Source of the DNA: an uncultured Bacteroidota bacterium
GTDB lineage: Bacteria > Bacteroidota > Bacteroidia > Chitinophagales > Chitinophagaceae
Length of the DNA: 64,000 nucleotides
Reading direction: 5' to 3'
NCBI GenBank assembly: GCA_903882805.1
Contig: CAIRYK010000071.1
Span: 1 to 64,000, forward strand
The notes beneath the pieces are model-generated. The model was given only the letters and a program-made list of their open reading frames with translations. It was not told the origin of the DNA and did no database searches. Shown in pieces: positions 44,151 to 52,797 of the stretch (positions are counted from its first letter, which is position 1; each line of letters opens with the position of its first letter). The position numbers were made by a program, and so were the translations under genes.

Positions 44151-45427
44151 TGCTTAGACTATTAGCGACCATACGAAAAGAGCTGATTATCCTTGTCCGC
44201 GACAAGGGAGGGCTTGCTGTCATGTTTTTGATGCCCATGATGCTTATTACCATTATGGCGCTGATTCAGGATGCACCCTTCAAAGACTATCAGGAAATGA
44301 AAATACCGCTGGCGCTTGTTAACCATGATAAGGGTAAACTGGGCAAAAGCATTGAAGCCGGACTTAGAGAATCGAAAATATTTGCCATAAATAGCAAAGA
44401 TTTTTCTGAGCAGGAACTTAAACAGAAAGTAAAGGGTGGCGACTATGAAATTGGTATACTTATACCCGAACAAGCAACGCAGCGTCTGGAAGATCGTGTC
44501 AACGATTTTGTTGGTAAAAAACTATCAGCAGTTGGTATGGGCGGCGCGGCATTATCGCTCAATGACAAAGTAGATAGCGCTATTGACCTGAAAGTTGTTT
44601 TTGCACCTACCACCAAGAAATCATTCAAGGCCTCAATAATGGGCTCGCTAAAGCAATCGGCATCCAAACTGGAAACACAAACGCTTTTGGCTGTGTTCAG
44701 TCAGCAACTGAACCGCGATACCGGCGCGAAGAAAGAACAACCGCCTATGGCCGATTTCATAGAGTTCAAGGAACTGAACGCTATAGAAACGCCCAAGGAA
44801 GCGCTCCAACTCAACTCAGTGCAGCATAATGTGCCGGCATGGACGATTTTTGGCATGTTTTTTATCGTTATTTCCCTTGCCGGAAGTATTATCAAGGAAC
44901 GTGAAAGCGGTAGCTATACGCGCCTGCTCACCATGCCCGGCAACTACCTTACCATTATGGCAGGCAAAATATCCTCCTATCTGTTGGTTTGCCTGATACA
45001 GTGCGTGCTGATGTTGCTTGTTGGTATTTACCTGCTACCCCACCTTGGCTTACCAAGGCTTATTATTGGCAACAATATACCGGCCATTGGCATTATTGCC
45101 GCCAGCGCAGGCCTTGCGGCTACAGGCTATGGCATAATGGTGGGCTCGTTGTTCACCTCGCAACAGCAATCTTCTACTTTTGGCGCAGTTTCGGTGGTTA
45201 TTCTTGCGGCGCTTGGCGGCATTTGGGTGCCCGTTTACGTTATGCCCGAGGCTATTCGTATGTTTGCCGGGTTTTCGCCGCTTTATTGGGCGCTAACTGC
45301 ATTTCACAAGATATTTTTAGGTGATGGCGATATAAAAAGTATACTACCTTATGCTGCAAAGCTGGTCGCATTTTTTGTAGCGACGGTTGGCATATCCTTT
45401 TTTTACAATAAAACACATACCAGATAA
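44150..45427 (+). CDS. ABC-2 type transporter permease
   Basis: 425 residues from the GTG at 44150, overlapping the ATPase stop. One N-terminal transmembrane segment (GGLAVMFLMPMMLITIMALI), a large periplasmic domain (about residues 45-225) and five or six C-terminal segments (WTIFGMFFIVISLAGSII, YLLVCLIQCVLMLLVGIYLL, AVSVVILAALGGIWVPVYVM) give the YhiI/NodJ-like ABC-2 layout. It forms the exporter with the preceding ATPase. Substrate is inferred from the cluster only. Confidence 0.88.
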   Translation: MLRLLATIRKELIILVRDKGGLAVMFLMPMMLITIMALIQDAPFKDYQEMKIPLALVNHDKGKLGKSIEAGLRESKIFAINSKDFSEQELKQKVKGGDYEIGILIPEQATQRLEDRVNDFVGKKLSAVGMGGAALSLNDKVDSAIDLKVVFAPTTKKSFKASIMGSLKQSASKLETQTLLAVFSQQLNRDTGAKKEQPPMADFIEFKELNAIETPKEALQLNSVQHNVPAWTIFGMFFIVISLAGSIIKERESGSYTRLLTMPGNYLTIMAGKISSYLLVCLIQCVLMLLVGIYLLPHLGLPRLIIGNNIPAIGIIAASAGLAATGYGIMVGSLFTSQQQSSTFGAVSVVILAALGGIWVPVYVMPEAIRMFAGFSPLYWALTAFHKIFLGDGDIKSILPYAAKLVAFFVATVGISFFYNKTHTR

Positions 45428-45438
45428 CCACCACATTA

Positions 45439-46611
45439 TTGAAACCGACAACCTACATATTAGCAGACAACATCATTTCCCCGCTTGGTTTCACAACCAG
45501 CGAGAACTTTGAGCGTTTATGCCATATGGAGACCGGAGTGACGTATCTGCCAGAATCGCATTTGTACCCCACGGGCTTATATGCAGGAATTATTGCTGAA
45601 CAAAAAATTGAGGAACGTTTTAGAGCGCTCAACGCTGCAGAACCCTATACAAGACTGGAAAAACTGGCAATTCTATCGATCAATAACTTGCTGGAATCAT
45701 GTGCCGAAATTGACATCAGATCCAAAAAAACCATAATTGTCCTTTCTACTACAAAAGGAAACATTGACCTCCTCGACCCTAACAGCCCCACGGAAGTGGA
45801 TAAAAATCGTGTTCATTTATGGCAGGCGGCCAATGCAATAGGTCGTTTTTTTAATAACCTAGTTCGTCCGTTAGTCGTTTCAAATGCTTGTATATCTGGC
45901 GTGCTGGCAATAATAACTGCTAAGCGACTGCTGGAAGCAGGTATGTACGAAACGGCAATTGTGGTTGGCGTAGATATTCTTACGCCGTTTGTAGTGTCGG
46001 GCTTCAAAGCATTTAAAGCGGTTAGCGAACAAATAGCCCGCCCTTACGATGCAGACAGGGACGGCATATCGCTGGGCGAAGCGTGCGGATCGGTAGCGCT
46101 GACAATAAACAAACAACTCATTGATAATCAAACACCCATAAAGGTATCCGGAGGCGCAAGTTCAAACGACGCCAACCATATCAGCGGCCCCTCAAGGACC
46201 GGAGATGGTTTGCTGCTGGCCATCAATAAAACCCTTGCGGACGCTGGCGTTGCAGCTGCAGACGTAGACTATATTTCCGGGCACGGCACAGCAACGGTGT
46301 TCAATGACGAAATGGAATCGCTGGCTGTATACGATGCCGGACTTGCCCATGTGCCCATGAACAGCCTAAAAAGCTATTTTGGACATACGCTGGGCGCTGC
46401 CGGCGTGCTAGAGGCAATAGTTGGCTTACAATCTATGCGCGCCAACACATTGGTAGGCACCTACAATTTTAGTAAGTATGGCATGAGCAGGGAAGTAAAT
46501 ATATTGCGCCAGACCCAACACCAGCAAGTAAATAACTGCCTGAAAACGGCAGCCGGATTCGGTGGATGCAACGCAGCAGTATTTTTCGAAAAAGTAAACC
46601 CGATATCGTAA
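45439..46611 (+). CDS. Beta-ketoacyl-ACP synthase (complete Cys-His-His)
   Basis: 390 residues from a TTG at 45439, 11 bases after the permease. The elongating KAS triad is intact: Cys151 in VVSNACISGVLA, His in YISGHGTATVFND and His in SYFGHTLGAAGVLEA. PYDADRDGISLGEACGSVAL and KTAAGFGGCNAAVFFEK complete the fold. It should elongate an acyl chain on the cluster ACP. It does not resemble a housekeeping FabF in the N-terminal third (ILADNIISPLGFTTSENFER). Confidence 0.88.
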   Translation: MKPTTYILADNIISPLGFTTSENFERLCHMETGVTYLPESHLYPTGLYAGIIAEQKIEERFRALNAAEPYTRLEKLAILSINNLLESCAEIDIRSKKTIIVLSTTKGNIDLLDPNSPTEVDKNRVHLWQAANAIGRFFNNLVRPLVVSNACISGVLAIITAKRLLEAGMYETAIVVGVDILTPFVVSGFKAFKAVSEQIARPYDADRDGISLGEACGSVALTINKQLIDNQTPIKVSGGASSNDANHISGPSRTGDGLLLAINKTLADAGVAAADVDYISGHGTATVFNDEMESLAVYDAGLAHVPMNSLKSYFGHTLGAAGVLEAIVGLQSMRANTLVGTYNFSKYGMSREVNILRQTQHQQVNNCLKTAAGFGGCNAAVFFEKVNPIS

Positions 46612-46616
46612 CGGCT

Positions 46617-47246
46617 ATGGAAAACACCAACTACATAACCGCGGCTTGCACTATTGCGCCAAACACTGCTATTATTAACAATAGCGTGTACCTTACTGAT
46701 GAACCCGGTACGGCATTCAACGATTTTCTGAAGACGCTCTACAAACATGGGCAGATAGCCTATCCTAAGTATTATAAAATGGATAGTTTGTGCAAGTTGG
46801 CCTTTCTGACATCGGAACTGCTCTTGCAAAACAACCCAATAACAAAAAAATACCAACCCGAAGAAATTGCAATAGTCGTTTCCAACAGCGCTTCTTCGCT
46901 TGAAGTAGACACTGCACATCAGGCAACAATTACAGACGCCGAAAACTATTTCCCAAGTCCATCATTATTTGTGTACACCCTACCCAACATTCTGGTAGGC
47001 GAAATAGCGATAAGAAATTGTATAAAAGGAGAGAATACATTCTTTATTTTCGATAAATTTGATGCAGAATTTATGTCGGGGTATGTCAATCTGCTACTAA
47101 ACGACAATAAGTGCCAATGCTGTATAGCCGGATGGGTGGAGTATTTTGAAAGCAATTGCTATGCTTGCCTATATGTAGTAGAAAAGCAGCCGCAGGCGAC
47201 AAGCATAGCCCACACCAAAGAAAATTTAAATACATTAATAAAATAG
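46617..47246 (+). CDS. Ketosynthase-like half protein without catalytic cysteine
   Basis: 209 residues from the ATG at 46617 (MENTNYITAACTIAPNTA), six bases after the previous stop. The track start lies inside the upstream gene. It resembles the N-terminal half of a KAS fold (PEEIAIVVSNSASSLEVDTA, FPSPSLFVYTLPNILVGEIA), but the position of the active-site cysteine reads NPEFF-like FIFDKFDAEFMS without Cys-Ser-Gly, and the C-terminal half with the two histidines is missing. It is likely a non-catalytic partner or scaffold for the adjacent ketosynthase and ACP. Confidence 0.75.
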   Translation: MENTNYITAACTIAPNTAIINNSVYLTDEPGTAFNDFLKTLYKHGQIAYPKYYKMDSLCKLAFLTSELLLQNNPITKKYQPEEIAIVVSNSASSLEVDTAHQATITDAENYFPSPSLFVYTLPNILVGEIAIRNCIKGENTFFIFDKFDAEFMSGYVNLLLNDNKCQCCIAGWVEYFESNCYACLYVVEKQPQATSIAHTKENLNTLIK

Positions 47247-47251
47247 AAAAA

Positions 47252-47506
47252 ATGGACGAACTGGTAGAAAAGCTCAAAGGAGAAATCATTTTACAACTCA
47301 ATCTATCCGATTTGAAGCCGGAAGACATAGACGTCAATCAGCCATTGTTTGGCGAAGGCTTAGGGCTTGATTCGATAGATGCGCTGGAACTGATCGTGCT
47401 CTTGGAAAAGAATTATGGCATTAAAATTCAGGATCCCAAAGACGCTAAAAACGTTTTCACATCCGTACAAACCATGGCCGATTTTATTCGCGCTCAGAAA
47501 CAATAG
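47252..47506 (+). CDS. Acyl carrier protein
   Basis: 84 residues from the ATG at 47252 (MDELVEKLKGEIILQLNL). The track start is 32 codons too long. The phosphopantetheine attachment site is GEGLGLDSIDALELIVLL with Ser41, and helix III VFTSVQTMADFIRAQKQ ends the domain. Acidic as usual. It lies five bases after the half-ketosynthase and carries the intermediates elongated by the neighbouring KAS proteins. Confidence 0.93.
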   Translation: MDELVEKLKGEIILQLNLSDLKPEDIDVNQPLFGEGLGLDSIDALELIVLLEKNYGIKIQDPKDAKNVFTSVQTMADFIRAQKQ

Positions 47507-47713
47507 TATCATCTGGGAAAACCTATGCAGTAGTTGAAACTAAATTACTGATATCCAATTGACTGCACAACCCTATCGGCAGTGATTTCTATTATTAGCC
47601 CGACTCATTATTTAGAAAAACGAAACTAATTTACAACGCTGGTAGTGGTAAATTAGACAGGGCGGGAAGTCAGGCGTCGGTTTGAATTTATTTTTTAAAA
47701 ATTTATAGTAAAA

Positions 47714-48904
47714 ATGCAAAGCAATGTATATGTGACGGGAATGGGCATTTTATCTGCAATAGGTAATTCGGTTGACGAGACATTTGAATCGCTATCGGGC
47801 AGCCTATCCGGCATAGGAAAGATAAAATACCTCGACACGCTGCATAAAGATACTTTTGTGGTGGGCGAAGTGAAAATGAGCAATGCCGAGTTGGTTTCGA
47901 AAGCCGGCGTAGGCAACTACAACAGAACTACTTTGCTGGCTTATCTGGCGATAAAAGAGGCCATGCTTAACGCCGGACTTACCAATCTTACTGATGCGCG
48001 TACTGGTTTGGTATCTTCTACAACAGTGGGAGGTATTTGCCATGCCGAACTCATGTATAAAGATTTCTTCGACGAAAAGACAAACGAGAACTTCATAAAT
48101 AGTTACCTGAGCGGCATAAGTACAAATGATATTGCTGCCCTTATTGGTATTACCGACTACGCAACCACAATCAGCACGGCCTGCTCATCGTCGGCCAATG
48201 CAATTATGCTGGGCGCGCGGCTAATAAAAAACAATATCCTGGACCGCGTCATCGTGGGCGGAGTGGATACTCTATCGAAATTTACGCTCAATGGATTTAA
48301 TACCCTTATGATACTGGACACCGAATGGTGTAAGCCATTTGACGAAAACAGAAAAGGACTTAACCTGGGCGAAGGGGCCGCTTACCTGATACTGGAATCG
48401 GAAGCCGAAGTCAGAAAGCATAACAAAACACCAATAGCCAGAGTAGTAGGTTATGGCAATGCAAACGATGCTTTTCACCAGACTGCTTCGTCGCCCGAGG
48501 GCGCAGGAGCATTACTGGCTATGCAAAAGGCATTCAAGGTTGCAGGTATTAAGCCGGAAGAAATTGACTACATCAATGCTCATGGCACAGGCACTGCCAA
48601 CAACGACTCATCGGAGGGCGTGGCTATGCAGTCAATGTTTAACGGTCATGTGCCGAAATTTAGCTCTACAAAGGCATTTACAGGGCACACTCTCGCCGCT
48701 TCGGCCGCTGTAGAAGCTGTTATTTCTATACTGTCTATGCAACACAGCATGATTTTCCCTTGCCTGAACAGGCACGAACAGATGAAAGACCTTACAATAA
48801 CGCCTGTTGACGTTTTGGAAAAAGACGTTCCGGTAAATTACGTTTTGTCAAATTCATTTGGATTCGGAGGCAATTGTTCCTCACTAATTTTTGCTAAAAA
48901 ATAA
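47714..48904 (+). CDS. Beta-ketoacyl-ACP synthase II-like (KAS alpha)
   Basis: 396 residues. Full triad: Cys157 in TTISTACSSSANAI, His in YINAHGTGTANNDSSE and His in AFTGHTLAASAAVEAV, plus NSFGFGGNCSSLIFAK at the end. It is the catalytic partner of the chain-length-factor-like protein encoded one base after its stop. The KAS alpha/CLF arrangement is that of type II polyketide and aryl-polyene synthases. A 207-base gap separates it from the ACP, so a second promoter is possible. Confidence 0.92.
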   Translation: MQSNVYVTGMGILSAIGNSVDETFESLSGSLSGIGKIKYLDTLHKDTFVVGEVKMSNAELVSKAGVGNYNRTTLLAYLAIKEAMLNAGLTNLTDARTGLVSSTTVGGICHAELMYKDFFDEKTNENFINSYLSGISTNDIAALIGITDYATTISTACSSSANAIMLGARLIKNNILDRVIVGGVDTLSKFTLNGFNTLMILDTEWCKPFDENRKGLNLGEGAAYLILESEAEVRKHNKTPIARVVGYGNANDAFHQTASSPEGAGALLAMQKAFKVAGIKPEEIDYINAHGTGTANNDSSEGVAMQSMFNGHVPKFSSTKAFTGHTLAASAAVEAVISILSMQHSMIFPCLNRHEQMKDLTITPVDVLEKDVPVNYVLSNSFGFGGNCSSLIFAKK

Positions 48905-48905
48905 T

Positions 48906-49964
48906 ATGGAAGCTTATATAAACGGGATGGCTTGTATTGCGCATCATAACGTAATTGATGACCAATACTTTTTTGAAGATGTTGCGGAAATGCCCGCAAG
49001 CAACAACCTGATGGCTAAAGAGCCCGATTATAAAGCATACATACCCGCAGCGTTAATACGCAGAATGTCGCACATAGTAAAAATGGGCGTTTCGGCAGCT
49101 ATGATGAGCATGAAAAAAGCAGGGCTTTCACAGATCGACGCAATAATAACTGGCACCGGCATGGGCTGCGCTGAAGACACGGATAAGTTTTTACGCTCTG
49201 TAGTGTACGACAACGAATCAATGCTTACGCCGACCTCATTTATAAAATCTACACACAATACTGTTGCCGGACAGATAGCGCTGCTAATGAATTGCAGCGG
49301 CTGCAACTTTACTTATGTACACCAAAACCTATCGTTTGAGTATGCCGCCATGGACGCTATGATGCTGCTGATGGAAGGTGATGCAGAAAATGTGCTGGTT
49401 GGGGGTATAGATGAAAATACGCCTACCATGTATGAGCTTTTCCGCAGGCATGGACTAATAAAACTACACGAAAACCTGCAACCAATATGGCAGACCAATA
49501 CAAGCGGTTATGTGGTTGGCGAAGGCGCGGCATTCTTTAACCTTAGCGATAAACCCGCCGACAATTGCCGAGCAAAAATAGCTGGCGTAAAATGCCTTCA
49601 GGAACTTGCCGGATCTGCATCACTGCTACAGAGAGTAACAGATTTTCTTACCGAATCCCTCACAATGCTTAGCGACATCGACCTCGTACTCTCCGGTAAT
49701 TGCGGTGATGCGGAAATGGACAAACGCATCGCTGCTTTCAATACAGACTGCGAAAGGCCTATTGGCTATTACAAACATCTTTGCGGCGATTACTTTACTG
49801 CATCTTCGTTTGCAGTATGGCTTGCTGCGCGCATTATAGACCTGCAACAAGCGCCCAAAGTAATTGTACCCAACCATACTATAAAGGAACCGATAAAAAA
49901 TATCCTGATAGTGAACCACTACCAGGATAAACAGTATTCTTTCCTTTTGGTTTCTGCCCGTTAA
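48906..49964 (+). CDS. Chain-length-factor-like ketosynthase subunit (KAS beta)
   Basis: 352 residues from the ATG at 48906. The track start overlaps the previous gene. KAS fold landmarks are present (PAALIRRMSHIVKMGVSAAM, TGTGMGCAEDTDKFLR, ENVLVGGIDENTPTMYE, TSGYVVGEGAAFF), but the Cys position reads FTYVHQNLSFEYAA and the two catalytic histidines are not conserved (the second reads YYKHLCGDYFTASS). It is therefore a heterodimer partner that sets chain length. It is the last gene of the locus; the next gene is on the opposite strand 7 bases away. Confidence 0.87.
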   Translation: MEAYINGMACIAHHNVIDDQYFFEDVAEMPASNNLMAKEPDYKAYIPAALIRRMSHIVKMGVSAAMMSMKKAGLSQIDAIITGTGMGCAEDTDKFLRSVVYDNESMLTPTSFIKSTHNTVAGQIALLMNCSGCNFTYVHQNLSFEYAAMDAMMLLMEGDAENVLVGGIDENTPTMYELFRRHGLIKLHENLQPIWQTNTSGYVVGEGAAFFNLSDKPADNCRAKIAGVKCLQELAGSASLLQRVTDFLTESLTMLSDIDLVLSGNCGDAEMDKRIAAFNTDCERPIGYYKHLCGDYFTASSFAVWLAARIIDLQQAPKVIVPNHTIKEPIKNILIVNHYQDKQYSFLLVSAR

Positions 49965-49971
49965 CACTACC

Positions 49972-51747
49972 CTATTCTGATTTCGATTTTCTTCCCTGCA
50001 ACGGTGTTTGAATTGCCACGGGGAGCGAATATTCGCTCATTACGCCATTTTCCGAAATAGCGCGCAGCGTATAGGTGTAGGCTGTATTCGGCTCTAATTT
50101 TGGTGTTACAAATTCAATAGCTCCTTTTTTAATAGTGCCCTCGTTTGCAATTTCCACCGTATTCTGGTACAGTTTAAAGCCCTTCACATCAGCCACATCA
50201 GGATATTGCCATTGTACAACCGCCTTCCCGCTATCCAGTAAAACTTTTGAAATTAGCGGTTGCGGCAACTCCAGGCTCGGCACACTAATAGCTATTGTGT
50301 CGCTCAACGGGCTTTCCATATTTTTCTTACCTAATGCCGCTATGATAAACTTGTAAACAGTAGCGCTGCCATGTGTTATTTCGTAGTTGTATTTACTAGT
50401 GCGCACCTGCGTTTTCTCTGCAGCAAAAAGTAATTTTCCACTGTTTTGGCTAGAAACATATACCCTATAATAGTCCGTAACTGAATCACCGGCCAGTTTG
50501 GGGTTCCAGCTTAGTTGTACTGTATACTTTTTATTACCCGGCATGAGCTTAACTCTAAAATTATCCGGCTTTGGAGGAATGTTTTGTGGAAAATAATAAT
50601 ACAGTCTTTCTGGCCCTACCGATACAGTCTTATCCAGATAAAGGGTTTTGACCCTAAACTTAATGTAACCGCTGATTGGCGAGGGTGATTTATCGATATA
50701 CTCGCGGGTAAAAGGCTCAATGAGCGGCGCAATTTGCTGAAACCCATCTGGAAGATTCGACTTTTCTATGTAAAACCCTTTTATAAAACGTTCGTCAGCA
50801 ACTGGAAAATTCCATTTGATATCTATTCCCTCTTTGAAATAGTACCCTAATGACTTCACGCCTGTAATGCTTGCCAACTTATAATCTGACGGATGCTCTT
50901 CAGGATCGTATTTGTAGGACTTGATTATACCCTCAATTCCTAACAAACTTTCTGCGCTAATACTGTATTGAATAGTTTCGGCCGCATTGGCTGATTTGTC
51001 GGTCCAGTTAAACTCAGACGGAGCCTGCACATTGCCAGCTACGATAGGCGCCTGATTAAGCCGCATACCTTCTCTGTATACATTGAATCCGGCTATATCG
51101 CCAGCCTTTAGTTTATTTACATCTGCTGTCCACAATACAGTTATACCTCTTGTCGCCTTTGTTCCTCTCGATGTTATTTCTTTTACCACATTAAGATCGG
51201 GAATTTCACCATAGTTCCACATTGCGCTATCTAATAATACGTTAGTACCCTGCGCAAACAAGCCATAACAATAGCCAGTTTTGTTTTTTGCCGACCTATC
51301 TACAAAACCAAAACCGCTTGCCAACGCCACATCATAATTGGACGCAATCAATATGGAAAAATCCTGCAACACTTTATCATCTGCTAAAAAACCACTTATC
51401 ATAGCCGTATTATCTATTTCTTTCAACTTTTTCCGCGCTATCATTTTCAATACCCTTGCCTTGGTCACACTTTCCTCATTCTTATCGGCTTCTACATTAC
51501 TCAGCTTTTTCTTTGCTGATATCTCGGGAATAATTGCCTCTGTATTTAGCTTTACCCAACCTTGTTGCCCCTCTTTTCTTTTGATGTCGAAGCCGCTAAT
51601 TTCCTTATTCCAGCTTTTCAGAAACCAAACCAGCTTTACCGTTTTACCATCCGGGCTTTGCAAAAGCAGATTCGCATCGCCGGATTGTGAAAAGCCCATA
51701 GTGGCAATTAGTAAAACCCCGACCAACAACAATAACGACACTTTCAT
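49972..51747 (-). CDS. Secreted protein with fibronectin type III-like repeats
   Basis: 591 residues from the ATG at 51747, which begins a signal peptide (MKVSLLLLVGVLLIATMGFS). At least four FN3-like modules repeat the pattern of WxxxxxxxSGFDIKR / GFNVYREG / GFYIEKSNLPDG / YYRVYVSSQNSG / GFKLYQNTVEI, ending in TYTLRAISENGVMSEYSLPV. No sorting domain or catalytic module is seen, so anchoring is unclear. Surface binding or scaffold function is likely. It stands between the DAR-type locus and the two-component region. Confidence 0.8.
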   Translation of the reverse strand: MKVSLLLLVGVLLIATMGFSQSGDANLLLQSPDGKTVKLVWFLKSWNKEISGFDIKRKEGQQGWVKLNTEAIIPEISAKKKLSNVEADKNEESVTKARVLKMIARKKLKEIDNTAMISGFLADDKVLQDFSILIASNYDVALASGFGFVDRSAKNKTGYCYGLFAQGTNVLLDSAMWNYGEIPDLNVVKEITSRGTKATRGITVLWTADVNKLKAGDIAGFNVYREGMRLNQAPIVAGNVQAPSEFNWTDKSANAAETIQYSISAESLLGIEGIIKSYKYDPEEHPSDYKLASITGVKSLGYYFKEGIDIKWNFPVADERFIKGFYIEKSNLPDGFQQIAPLIEPFTREYIDKSPSPISGYIKFRVKTLYLDKTVSVGPERLYYYFPQNIPPKPDNFRVKLMPGNKKYTVQLSWNPKLAGDSVTDYYRVYVSSQNSGKLLFAAEKTQVRTSKYNYEITHGSATVYKFIIAALGKKNMESPLSDTIAISVPSLELPQPLISKVLLDSGKAVVQWQYPDVADVKGFKLYQNTVEIANEGTIKKGAIEFVTPKLEPNTAYTYTLRAISENGVMSEYSLPVAIQTPLQGRKSKSE

Positions 51748-52319
51748 ATTAAATTTTTTTAAAAAAATAACCTCCGAAGGAACCAATCAAACACGTATGT
51801 TCTGATAAAATTATTCATTTTCTGCCATACAAAGGCGCATTAACAACATGACACATATCATGTTATGCAAACTACTACTAAACAAGTGTTTACAAAAAGG
51901 GTTTTACACTAATTGTTGATGCTATTTATAAAATACAAATTGACTTTGGCGTTTAGACGCTTGATTTCTGAAAAGGTTTAGAAACGATTATGCGCAAAGA
52001 AAAATGACAGCTCAGATGGCTCCTCTAAATCCAAATAAAGCTAGTTTAAGTAGGAGCAATGATAACATTATCGTTACTTTTATTACACTACACTTTGCAT
52101 ACTCAACTCATTATCAATATCCCAACTAAAAGTTTGAGAAATAAAAAAATGTTTATACTTTGCAGAGGGCAAAACAATCCTATTACTTATATACGATAAA
52201 AACGGCTTCTAATATAACATTGAGTCTATCAGTTTTATACAGCCAAATCATTAATGTTTACTACATTAACATGGCGTTATATTTTCAGCGATTGTAAATA
52301 CCTAAACACCCAATGCGGT
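51748..52319. other. AT-rich regulatory gap between FN3 gene and first receiver
   Basis: 572 bases without a gene. A near-consensus TATACTTTGC lies at about 52152-52161 on the plus strand, roughly 160 bases before the receiver ATG. A short palindrome-like CATGACACATATCATGTTATG occurs near 51848. No RNA gene was recognised, and the ORF-track start at 52254 for the receiver extends into this gap without support. Confidence 0.45.
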
Positions 52320-52703
52320 ATGAGCGACGAAGTAAAAAAAATATTTGTGGTTGACGACGACGAAATGCTATCGTTGGCGCTCGAGGACTATCTGGAACGT
52401 AAAACAACGCACCAAGTGCATCTTTTCGAAACAGGTGAGGAATGCCTCAAACATTTGGAAGAAGATCCAGACATTATCATCCTTGACTATAATCTTAATT
52501 CAGTTCATAAAAACGCTGCCAATGGACTTATAATTCTGGAAGCAATAAAATCGCGCAATAAGGGTATTAAAGTAGTTATGTTATCTAGTCAGGAAGCAAA
52601 TGGCATAGTATTACAAACAATTGATTTGGGAGCCGAACAATATGTTGTAAAAGATGAAGATGCTTTCGACAAAATAGTATCAATATGCAACAACAAAAAA
52701 TAA
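52320..52703 (+). CDS. Single-domain response regulator (receiver 1)
   Basis: 127 residues from the ATG at 52320 (MSDEVKKIFVVDDDEMLSLA). CheY-like: acidic pocket VVDDDE, phospho-acceptor in IIILDYNLNSV, Ser in VMLSSQE and Lys in YVVKDED. No output domain. By hand count it shares about 81 of 120 positions with the receiver at 56293. It lies 94 bases before the hybrid kinase gene and should be one of its phospho-partners. Confidence 0.9.
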   Translation: MSDEVKKIFVVDDDEMLSLALEDYLERKTTHQVHLFETGEECLKHLEEDPDIIILDYNLNSVHKNAANGLIILEAIKSRNKGIKVVMLSSQEANGIVLQTIDLGAEQYVVKDEDAFDKIVSICNNKK

Positions 52704-52797
52704 TATACAATATTTGCAATCTTATATTCGCAGCTTAATATAGCGATGTGGCAAATCTATTGTTTTTTTTGCGAGCTACATTCAAAGCCAAAATCCC

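Noticed and set aside
51748-52319. Possible small RNA or origin-like region in the 572-base gap
   Set aside because: Only an AT-rich stretch and one near-consensus promoter were seen; no conserved structure, DnaA-box cluster or terminator.
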